From Isoetes taiwanensis (lineage: Eukaryota; Streptophyta; Lycopodiopsida; Isoetales; Isoetaceae), in assembly GCA_021234155.1 (NCBI GenBank), contig JAJEKV010000004.1, forward strand, positions 9,924,109-9,988,108: a stretch of DNA of 64,000 bases, read 5' to 3'. Under the pieces are notes generated by a model, which had not been told where the DNA came from, ran no database searches, and saw only the letters and a program-made list of their open reading frames with translations. Below are positions 54,781-64,000 of this stretch, in pieces. The translations under genes and the position numbers were made by a program. Numbering within the stretch: the stretch's first letter is position 1; each line of letters opens with the position of its first letter.

Positions 54781-55688
54781 AACTTCACCACCAGATATGG
54801 TTCCTGCATTAAAGATGCCTTGCTGGTTCTCGATACCTAATCTTCCTCCTGATCTAATGGCTCATCAATTTCTAGTTGCAATTGCAACGGGACTTGGGGT
54901 TCATATCTCACACTCCATCATGAATGGTCCAAGAATTTGTGTTTCTATGCCAGTGGACTCGCCTTTACCAGATTGTATAGTTATGAAGAGCGGGCCTTGG
55001 TATAAAAAGCTGGATCTTAAGCTTCTGAATGGTCCAGAATTAGCCCGTTTGTTTCCTAATAAGGAGGCTTTTGTTAGCTTTCGTCGAGGTACTCGTGCGT
55101 CTCAGGCATCTGTTCAATATTCTTCCCAAGTTCAAGCTCCCATTGTTATTTCTTCATCTATACATGATCAACCTTTGTCGGTTGCTTTGCATTCCTCGGC
55201 TATGGAAGATGCTCTAGATACAGTTCCGGTGGTGTCATCCTTAGCATCATCAGCTGCAGCTATAGTTCCTACTACTCTCCACGTTGCTGCTTCTGCCTCT
55301 CATGCTTCTGAGGTTGTTATGGCTGATGGTCCTGATCAGTACGCTAAAGAGTCATGGCAACAGGTCAATTGGAAGAAGGCAGCGATGAAGAAGTCTGTGA
55401 TATCATCTCATGAGGCTATCCTGCCTCGCACTATTCAATGGCATGAGAATTTGATGTCTGTTGATGATCATCTCGATGACGTAGAACATGATGACTGTGA
55501 TGAGGCCATTAAATGCCTCAAGGTGGCACAAGGATTATCACTATACTCTATGTATGGGTGGTTTTGCTTAGTGGACTATTTCATCCTCTAGGTTTTGAGT
55601 CCCATGTCACAGGTCTCTTGTATGTATCTTGATTTTCCTTGATAATAAATTGTCGTTCTTCAAAAAAAAAAAAAAAACTTCACCACCA
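54781..55688 (+). mobile_element. Retroposed LINE ORF1 fragment with poly-A and TSD
   Basis: The 13-bp direct duplication AACTTCACCACCA (54781-54793 and 55676-55688) brackets an 882-bp insert that ends in a poly-A tail. The 3' end (...TTCTTCAAAAA) resembles that of the L1-type LINE at 50851 (...CCTTCAAAAA). It contains a single open frame and no endonuclease or RT, so it is a short non-autonomous L1 derivative: truncated inside ORF1 at its 5' end and lacking ORF2. Confidence 0.85.
54797..55591 (+). CDS. ORF1-like protein of the retroposed fragment, 264 aa
   Basis: One uninterrupted frame of 264 codons starts only three bases after the target duplication. Residues ~8-75 (CWFSIPNLPPDLM...FLVAIATGLGVHIS...RICVSMPVDSPLPD) resemble the second half of the DUF4283 domain in plant L1 ORF1 proteins, the P-W-V-R-I-P-N-L-P...L..IA..LG...R.CV pattern. 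A Ser/Ala/Val-rich linker and an acidic C-terminus (DDHLDDVEHDDCDEA) follow. The usual CCHC knuckle is absent. ORF1 binds LINE RNA. Whether this copy is expressed is unknown; an intact frame in a truncated copy may simply mean it is young. Confidence 0.6.
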   Translation: MVPALKMPCWFSIPNLPPDLMAHQFLVAIATGLGVHISHSIMNGPRICVSMPVDSPLPDCIVMKSGPWYKKLDLKLLNGPELARLFPNKEAFVSFRRGTRASQASVQYSSQVQAPIVISSSIHDQPLSVALHSSAMEDALDTVPVVSSLASSAAAIVPTTLHVAASASHASEVVMADGPDQYAKESWQQVNWKKAAMKKSVISSHEAILPRTIQWHENLMSVDDHLDDVEHDDCDEAIKCLKVAQGLSLYSMYGWFCLVDYFIL

Positions 55689-56689
55689 TTATATTGTTTC
55701 CATATTTGTGTGAACATGTTAGTAGTCCTCTATAATCGTCATTATTGTTGTATTGTTTTCATAATTGTATAAACAACATGCATTACATCAACAATGCATT
55801 CTTTGCAAACTGTAAAAGTAACATGCATTAATAGTGATGTATAAACAATGGAATACACCTTGTAAACCCAACATCGATGTGCAAAGTAGTCATTTTAATA
55901 TTTAAAATAAAGTCGATTGCATCCTTAAGAAACAAGGAAACCATATTATATGACCTGACAAAAACTTCCAAGAAGAATTTGGCCATGGCATTGAGAAGAA
56001 ATTTTAACTAATAGGGCATAAATTGGTTGTTCACAATGTACAGTTTTTTGCAGGTTTATAAGTCGCGAGGATATTGATTTTTTAGATGTCTTCAAAATGT
56101 CACTTTCATTTGAGTTCTTGATGAAGCACAACTAGAAATTTCGTCAACAGATTCTTCAACTTGCCTCCAGTACAAGCTTCTCTTACTTTAGCTGATTTTA
56201 TGTTCAAGTACCAAGAGCTCTCCATCATAGCTGGTCTGTAATGTGCCATCATAGGTGAGTGCTTTAGTGATTTAGAGCCAAATTCATCCACTGCAATGTA
56301 CTTCCTAAAAGTAGAAAGCCAAAGTGCCCTCCAAGTTTCGAAAACCCCTTTTGCAAGTTTCCAAGTTTCCAAGTGCCCTTTTGCAACCCCTGCCTCAAGC
56401 CTATCCTACCCCAAACACTTCAAAACTAAAGAGGAAAGATTAATTCAAACATTTGACTAAACATTTTCCACCATTGCACCATGTATATTTGGCACAAGAA
56501 CTGAGAGAACCATATGTAGCACTATTGTCACCCCAACCTTCACCCCAACCCTGCATTTCCGCTAGATATTTACTAGTTTTTATTATTTATTTATTATTGG
56601 CGCAACAGCCTGACCACAAGTGGCCTCCTATCTGGAAGGCTAGCCTATCCACGTTTTAAAAGATCTGAGTGGTTATGGCTTACGCGGTC
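55689..56689. other. Intergenic sequence, nothing recognised
   Basis: No supported feature. A short direct repeat TTTCCAAGTTTCCAAGTG lies near 56357. Confidence 0.45.
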
Positions 56690-57040
56690 CTTCAAAATTC
56701 GATGGCCGTTCTGGACGTTCGCCTAGGTTAGAGCAGAAGATGCTCCACAAAGGTATGGATCCACGCCTTATGATGCTCCACAAAAATAAATCAGGGTATT
56801 TATTGTAACTTTATTTCAGCCTTAATTAAGATCATATTCAAGATCATAGTTCCCGGCATCACAGGATAATTTGAGTTGGATGTGGCTTAAGCCATTTGAT
56901 CATGACCTAGAGTAGACTGTTTTCAAAATTCAATGGCCGTTTTGGACCGTCGCCTAGGTTAGATCAGAAGATGCTTCACAAAGGTATGGATCGTCGTCTA
57001 TGGTTAGGTCAGAAGATGCTCCACAAAGGCAAATTAGGGT
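56690..57040. repeat. Direct repeat pair, ~75 bp, 240 bp apart
   Basis: CAAAATTC.ATGGCCGTT.TGGAC followed by GTCGCCTAGGTTAGA-like sequence, CAGAAGATGCT and CACAAAGGTATGGATC occurs at about 56694 and 56934. A third partial copy (AGGTCAGAAGATGCTCCACA) lies at about 57005. Confidence 0.75.
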
Positions 57041-58113
57041 TTTATAGCTCCTATTTTTCGTAGCTTTACCCAGCCTATGCCAGTCTGCATGTCTCTTAAG
57101 TTGCCGGCTGCCTTCAATGCATCAAATAAGAAGGGGCGATTTGAACTCAATGCATCAGCATATGGCTACGACTCTTTTACATTAATGATTCGAATTTGGA
57201 AGACCAAAACGTCCCCCTTTGCTATATGTAGGACAATAATGGTAGTCAATCTGCATTTTGATCTACATACCTTGCTGCTGATGTGTTGCAGAACCAAAAA
57301 TTCTATATGAAAATGCAGCATTCTGTATCTCTAATGTGGCCACTCCTCGCTCCTTCAGCCAGCCATTTCTTTCCTAGGGTTATCTTAATCAATTATTATC
57401 AGCAGATAATGTTGCAAACTGGTAAAGAACGTATATATGCTGGCACAATGTCAATTCTTGGTTCGTTTTTGAGGTTATGACTCTGCATATTGCTTTGTAA
57501 GCCTCCTATCTTCTCTTGGATTATAGGGTCTTATACTCAGTATGGCTACCTCTGCATAGGCATCCTCTAAACTAGTGGCTAGACAGGCATCCTCTAAACT
57601 AGTGGCTAGGTGGAGTATTATAGTTTGGCAGCTTCCCAATTCCAGGCAATTGCATCAGAATATATTTGTCATGTTTAGGGCTGTGCATATGCTCAGTATA
57701 ATAGGATACCTCTGCATAGGGATCCTCTAAACTGACTAAGCCTTCCCAAGGAGTATGGATGCAATAGAATTGACGATTCCTCTTTGGAACGGTGAACTAT
57801 CCATTTGGCGTTATTTAATTTGTTTGTTTGAAATTATTTTCTCAGTTTAGGCTAGCTGAATTATGTTTCGAAAATTAGTTGTTTGTGTCCTTTCAAGAAA
57901 GTCTTGTCGCTTCCAACTTCAAGAAAGTCTCACCCTCACCCTGCCTAACCTGCTGCAGCCTTCTCCGCTAACTTTCTTCGTATTTTGTTTGGTGGGTAAT
58001 GCCTAACTATCTAGTTCTTTCTTATTGTAACTTCTATTTTTAAGATACTTGTTTGAGGATTTCTTATTACGGTTACAGACGATATCGTGTTACGCATATG
58101 TAGGTTTTTGCAG
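57041..58113. other. Intergenic sequence with a 27-bp tandem duplication
   Basis: 57558-57609 repeats AGGCATCCTCTAAACTAGTG with a 27-bp period. No gene recognised. Confidence 0.5.
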
Positions 58114-58191
58114 GCAGCTCAACTGGGTGGAAGGATTATCTCTTAAGGGTCTTTATTCTGGTTCAAATGGAAACCTTGCTGGAGTTCTACC
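58114..58191 (+). other. Possible isolated exon, unknown
   Basis: An open stretch lies between an acceptor-like TTTTTGCAG and a donor-like CCGTAAGT. Two of its frames are open and neither is recognisable. Listed only because both splice-like sites are good. Confidence 0.2.
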
Positions 58192-61100
58192 GTAAGTGCT
58201 TTCTTGTTTATTTATTTACAGGTTATAAATTTCTATAAAAAACTCTATTCTACTGTGTATCAAAGGCAAGACTGCATGAAGAATCATAATATTTTAGACA
58301 ACTTATGAAACAAAGCAAACAATTATTAGAACTGCTAAGAACATCCACATCTGCATGAATTTTTGGTGCTTATGACAAGCAGGTTTTTGAATGCATCATA
58401 TTTTGCTTGAATATTTAAGCATGAACGCAAGGAAAGGAGGCACAGGGAAGGAGGACCCTAAGTGAAGTTATTGCCCTTCAGAACTTCGTAGGAAGTAAAG
58501 GATCATAGATGGCACAGGGGAGTGCAATTCTATTAGGGGTCAGAGGGGCCTTATATCCTATGCCTGGGGGCAATTGAACTTCACTAGCTAATCGGGTGTG
58601 TACGAACCTGTCAAGCAGAAGCTGCTCAAAAAATTTCCAGAGAATTTTAGTTCAATTGCTGGTTCGAACCTCTTGTGTTTTCCTGTTATTACATAGTTTA
58701 GCCCATGATTGTTCTTACTTGGTAAAACTGGCCATTGAAACCAATACATGACTTAAATTGAAATTCTAGTAAGAAAAGAAGCCACATCTACTAGCAGCGT
58801 TTAAAAATTCCTGCTTTTAAATAACCATGATATATGATGAAAACAACAAAAGTTGAGGGCCCAGTACAAGTGCACAGTACAACTACATACAGTCCCAGAT
58901 ATGGTGATATGCTTGCATACACTGTTTACTACGAGCAATGGTACAGATTTATGTAGATGAGACTGAGATACTGGTTTCTAGTGGGCAGAGCGGACAAGCT
59001 GCTACTCAATAGTACAGAAATGGTCGAGAGAAACGGCCTCTCAGCCATACGGTCCAACAATGCAATGAGAACATCAATGCTTTGTGAGGGAGATGTCTAA
59101 AGTTTTTTTACATTTAACTTTAGCTTGTCTTGTTGGGAGTTATGACAATGCATATTGCCTTTTTGCAGAACTTGAGCATGGAGCGACCTGCTATTGCTAA
59201 AAGTTTACGAAAACTTAAAGAGTAAGAAGTAAGAACATTGTTGTAGGGGTTTAATTGAGGAAGGTTATCATTGTTTTTATTCTATGTGACAAGATTATCT
59301 ATTTAGACCACTAGCAGATCATTGTAGATGCATGCTTTCACTTTTAAGCAGAGCATGGCAAATAGATGAAGTTGAGGACTTTTTAATAAAATACCAATAA
59401 AGCCTGATTTGGTGAGTTGGGCTGAATTCTTGGTGTTCTGAGTGTCAGGAGAAAAATGCACCTTAGATCATATGTTTGATGAATTCTGGACAGGTAAGAA
59501 ACAATTCTTATGAATTAGTTGGGAGTTCTATTATTCTACTTGTCAGCGATTCGTACATGGTTCTCCATGCTCGATCTCGTAACTTATATCCTAAAGATAC
59601 TATACATGGTTCTCCATGCTCGATCTCGTGACTTATCCTTTCTCTATATATATGATTACTAGTAAGAATTTCTTTTTTGGAATTAGTGAGGTTTTGGAAT
59701 GGCTTTCTTGACCACTTTCCGGCTGAGTCGCCCAACAAACGCGCCCTTGCCCAGGCTGGGATTAGCAAGTTTGTTTGTTATGCTTTTGGATGCAAGCGCT
59801 TTATTATGCTTTGTTTGTCCAAGCACTTTGTTCTACTCTTTGTTCCGCCCTATTGCTCTTGCATCTCAGCGAAGCCAAGAGAAATCAGGTGCTATGTCTA
59901 CCCCAATTACCTCTGATTTCGAAGCCAAGTTTGTCCTATATGGTTAGATTTAAGAAGAATAATACAGTAGCCAACGATTTTGTCTATGTTAATGTTAAGG
60001 CTTCAGAGGCTTGCAATTCATAGACCCAGGGTGAAAAGATCATGAGAGCCTATGATTGCCAGCTCCTCTGTAATTCTTATTGCCTCTTTAAAATGCATAA
60101 AGCTCCGCAATTGTATCTATAGCACCTGATTTCTTGAAGAGGCAAAGATTTTTGGAAAGAGTGACTTCAAAGCCTGGCCTGCGAATTGAACCTAATGATT
60201 GAATGTGCTTTTGAACCCAGGGCTAGGGCCTGGCCTGCGATTTCAACCCAAGATAAAATTCGGTTCTCAAGCTCCCACACAGATGATTCCCCTCTCGACT
60301 TATGTTTTGGTGCGCAGTCTCGACAGATGGGTAGAAGAAAACAAAGCTGGGCTTGAGAATATCTGAATCAAACCACTTTTTAATAGTTATTGTTGCAACA
60401 ATGATAACCTGCTAAATTTGTCCAATAAGGATGGCCACCGCCAACAGACTCTGAGCTGCGATTAAATTGAGATTTGATGATTTCTTGTGGAAGAGCCCCG
60501 CGATGATGAGCAGGAAAGGGATTTAAATCTCCATCTGCCGGCTTAAGTTGTTGTCCTTGATCTGCCGCAATTGATCTTTGACAGGCTGCTATTTCTCACC
60601 AAAGGAAATAATCAGATAACCATCCATGCTAATGATTCTATCGGCAGCATTTTCACATTCTAGCCTCACCTCTCTTCTAAAAAGCACAACCTGTGCAAAT
60701 AAAACTGGCGATGGCAGACAAATGAAATGCAGATGATGAAATTGCCATGTTTGACTCCCAAGAAACAACTGGGCCTGCCTGATCCTAAATGAATGAATGA
60801 AGATGTGGAATTTAAAAAAGGAATTGATTTGAATAATTGATGCAAATGTGCAGCAGTTCAGCTCCGGACTAGGCATTGATTTGCCATAGCAATGGCTGGG
60901 CAATAAATTCATGTCCCTGTGTGACTTGTGTCAGTTTTTACAGCTCCAAACTGCGGATTTGTTTTGATCCAAATCCGGCATAGCCAGACCTTGTGGCCGA
61001 CCGGCTCCGGCATTTAGTCCCTAAATCTTTCCTTCTAACCTATAATCGCAATTTGCAAAGATCTGCCATAAAACATCGAATTGGGAGCTACCCATTTTGG

Positions 61101-61314
61101 ATCTGACCCAATTCCTTGGGACCATTGGAGAAACGAATTTGAGAAGATTTTCAAGGAAATGAAGAGCAGAGACGACGAATTGAAGAGGCAAAAGCACAGG
61201 CAGTGCTGAGAGGGAAAAACACAAAATGGATGTATTAACTGCATTGGAATTTGGAGTGGAATCCAGAGGAGCGTTGATAGAAATTAAGTGATTTTGAAAT
61301 AACTCTGGAGTCTG

Positions 61315-61356
<42 letters not shown>

Positions 61357-62011
61357 GAACTATAGCATTGCAAATGCATGCGGAATGGAAGGAAATTTTG
61401 GATTCTTTAAGCTCTACGACATCTTCCTTTTCTAAATTATAGGGGAATTTGTGTTTAAGCCTAAAAATGGTGCCAAATCCTTATAAGGGAAGCAAAAAAG
61501 AAGGTAGAGTTGTAGGTTTTTTCACAAGTTTTTTTTTAGTTGCTCTGAGTATCTTATGATTCTTTCCAGATTGTTGGGATTACGGACTTGTGTAACCATG
61601 TGTGAAATTATTAGTACCTATACCTATTGCTAACACGTCTACAAGGTGCGTACATACGTCTGGTGTTGAAATTTCTTCCAAATTGGGTAAAAGGCATTCG
61701 AAAGATCAACCTGCTAATAGCTCAATCCTCCTTGAGATACGCTTTCATAAACTTGATCTGTCATTCTAGCTCCTGAATTCATGCATTCAATCTGTGTCCA
61801 TCCTAACATTTTCGAACATGTGACTAGCCCTTGAATGAAACAGGCTTTAGCTAATAGTAGACATTTCAAGTCATGTTTGTTTGAGGATTTGCCAGAGCCA
61901 GTGCTGACCACTAGAATGGAAGGGGAGAGAGCACAATTAAGATATGGGACGGTATAATATAGGATGCGATGATATAGGTAAGCTCATAACATCTTGCTGG
62001 CCTCGTTTGGC
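58192..62011. other. Intergenic sequence with scattered short repeats
   Basis: 59554-59630 repeats TACATGGTTCTCCATGCTCG with a 49-bp period. 60175-60250 repeats GCCTGGCCTGCGA.TT.AACC. 61316-61354 is a 39-base poly-T tract. Open frames at 59677-60023 are overlapping and not recognised. No gene is supported. Confidence 0.45.
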
Positions 62012-62075
62012 TATCTTGCAATATTGGCCTTAGTTGGTCTTGATTATCTTGCAATATTGGCCTTAATTGGTCTTG
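62012..62075. repeat. 33-bp tandem duplication
   Basis: TATCTTGCAATATTGGCCTT plus A.TTGGTCTTG occurs at 62012 and 62045. Confidence 0.88.
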
Positions 62076-62511
62076 TTCAACAAGATATGCTTGTGTGTTT
62101 TTATCGGTATCCTTGACCCCCGAAAAAAAAGGACTAGAAAAAAGGTGCAGCAAAAGGCTTGGGCAATTTTAAGCTTAAATTCACTATGTAAAATGGAAAA
62201 GGTGGTCACATCCATTAGATATAGTTTTATTAAGCTTTTGGAATGGAATTGAATTAACTAATATGATAACAAAATGTACTGAGGTCATGAACGTGTGAGA
62301 ACAGTGCAGAGTGTTAGCTTTATAGAGCATTGTTTTAAAAGATATACAAAGACAACTTAAATTCACATGAATAGTGTAAGGAAAGGGCATGAGGATTTAT
62401 GAGATATGAATGAATTGAAGGGAAATTTGGTGTAAACAATGTAATGAGAAAACAAATATAGCGGAGCATATATTGGTGACAACGAGGTGAGTTAAATGTT
62501 CAAAATAAACG

Positions 62512-62580
62512 AAAGCACAAGGATTTGAACCTGTGCGCATAACTATCAAGCCTAATATGCGGCCACTAGGTTGTCACAGT
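62512..62580 (-). mobile_element. tRNA-like or SINE-like promoter sequence
   Basis: The minus strand has an A-box-like CCTAGTGGCCGCATATTAGG and, about 20 bases on, a B-box-like CACAGGTTCAAATCCTTGTG whose flanks pair like a T-arm. A full cloverleaf is not formed convincingly, so this is more likely a degenerate tRNA or SINE head than a functional tRNA gene. Confidence 0.45.
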
Positions 62581-64000
62581 TCATGATGAGTTTTAAGTTA
62601 AGTATAATAATACCATGCTCAACGGCTGCCTAGAATCCAAATGTAGGTAAAAAGGCCTATTCATGAAGAAGAAAAAATAGGGTTGAGGACGGATGAATAT
62701 TGACAGCTAGAGTTGTGAGGAGGCTAACAAAAAGACAGGCGAGAGAGGTGGCAACACTTGGTTTGTTTTCTATCAAACTTAATGGAAAGGGAAAAGTTCA
62801 TTCCTTCCCAAATATGACCCAATGGAATTGATATTTGGTTAAGTTCAGTGGCTCAACCACAAAGGATAGTATTTGCTAAATAAACTATAGTTGGTTAGAG
62901 GAAGAAAATGAGAGCAATATGCCAGCATATGAAAGCTAGAGAATTTACTTGCCAATATAAAGAACACACTGTAGAGGCTTCAACATGACACTCTCATTGC
63001 CATGGCCTAATCTCAACCTTGAACGCTACTATGGTTATCACTATCAGAAAATTTTTGCCTGCAAAGAATTACAGATTGGAATACGAAAAATAGTAGGTGT
63101 TAAGTATTCTTCGTCTTAGACAAATAAAATGGAAAATAAAACACATCCAGGATAGGACCATCCAATGTAGGTTTCTTCTCTCTTGCTTTGAATAGTTCAT
63201 AACCAACTAAACTCAAGAATCACGCCTTAAAAAATAGTGGAACTTGATGCCTTTAAAAGCTTGTAGAGGTATCTCTATAAGTGCATGAGGTACTACTAAT
63301 CTTACTGCCTTTTGCATGCCTATGTTATTGGTGCTTAAACTCAAGCATTGAGATCGTGTAAAATAGCTGCGAATCTCTTGGAAAACATGCATTTGCAACA
63401 TAATGGAGGAAGAACCATGGGATGGGAGAGGATAGTGGAGAAAGCCTTAAAAGAGCAGTGAGATAGTGAGGAAAATTCAACACTGCAGCTAGGGTGGGAA
63501 ATGGACAAGGGGCCAAAAAATATTGCTCTCAGACTATCCCAAAAAGCCATGCCGGATTTGAAAAGAAAAGGGACTGGCAGGAAAACATAATATTAAGAGC
63601 ATCAGAACACATTTATGAGAAACCCTGAAGTCTCTATCCAAGGACTACGGTGGCGGTTGGAAGGCCATAAATTTCCAAAAGGAAACATAAAAATACAAAA
63701 ATACACATAATAATGAGATCCAAAAGGAGCATAGATTGCCACAATAAATATAAGGTACTATAAGCTGATCTATCACCATTGTATTGTTACAAGGGCTATA
63801 ACTTGTTATCTTCAGCAAAAGATGACAAATTTCATACTTCAAATGGAAGGCAAAATGCTCAAACATGTTCCAAGCCTATGGATTTAATGTAGTAAGTTAG
63901 AATATGTATCAATCATGATTGACAGCTGTTGCAGAGAGTAAAGAAGCAAAACGAGTTGGTGGTTTTAAAGAAATAAAGACAAAGTAGCTCATTTGATGCT
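62581..64000. other. Intergenic sequence, nothing recognised
   Basis: AT-rich. Short frames only. Confidence 0.5.

Noticed and set aside
59677-60023. Three overlapping plus-strand frames suggesting a small gene
   Set aside because: All three phases are open over the same bases with no domain, no splice context and no codon preference for one frame.
62512-62580. Functional tRNA gene on the minus strand
   Set aside because: The acceptor and anticodon stems do not pair convincingly. Only A- and B-box-like segments are clear.

Overview
This is nuclear DNA from a land plant with a large, repeat-rich genome. The evidence is a spliced plant-type ABCC (MRP) transporter gene with GT-AG introns, plant retroelements (Ty1/copia, L1-type LINEs with poly-A tails and target-site duplications, a tRNA-derived SINE, an LTR element primed by initiator Met-tRNA), foldback/MITE elements and AT-rich intergenic DNA. 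A fern or gymnosperm would fit the repeat texture and the abundant TGCATGCA words, but the sequence alone does not settle the lineage.

Layout. 1-2.4 kb: nothing recognisable. 2.4-5.06 kb: 5'-truncated, decayed Ty1/copia element with its 3' LTR. 5-8.2 kb: intergenic DNA with a degenerate ~0.2 kb tandem repeat and a SINE-like insert. 8.26-9.27 kb: a hairpin-rich, two-unit non-coding repeat; an inverted relative lies at 40.69-41.77 kb. 9.32-9.46 kb: a SINE with a 10-bp target-site duplication. 10.36-10.46 kb: a long hairpin. 12.6-16.15 kb: a three-level nest. A palindromic foldback element was entered by a very young 3.1-kb non-autonomous LTR retrotransposon (LTRs differ at 1 of 196 positions) with unfamiliar coding sequence, and that was entered by a 182-bp MITE with 37-bp perfect terminal repeats and a 9-bp duplication.

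18.56-25.30 kb (minus strand) holds the one clearly intact host gene: an ABCC transporter of 12 coding exons whose junctions join in frame to 1,508 codons. A remnant open frame lies divergently upstream. About 27.5 kb away, at 52.5-53.6 kb, is a direct, decayed partial copy of the gene's 5' end plus that upstream region.

26-36 kb: intergenic DNA with several local tandem duplications, a probable receptor-kinase scrap (~30.0 kb) and a single spliceable exon resembling NADH-glutamate synthase (36.5 kb). 36.76-40.66 kb: a decayed LINE with a coiled-coil ORF1, endonuclease, reverse transcriptase and C-terminal zinc knuckle. 44.94-50.87 kb: a second, GC-rich LINE of the plant L1 type, apparently full length with poly-A and target-site duplication but dead. 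54.79-55.68 kb: a short retroposed piece that keeps one open ORF1-like frame, a poly-A tail and a 13-bp duplication. The remainder to 64 kb has short tandem duplications, a poly-T tract and a tRNA-like/SINE-like sequence at 62.5 kb.

The retroelements probably supplied each other's machinery: the LINEs' reverse transcriptase is the natural source for the SINE and the ORF1-only copy, and an unseen autonomous LTR element must mobilise the 12.6-15.8 kb element. The ABCC gene is the only sequence here with a clear cellular function.
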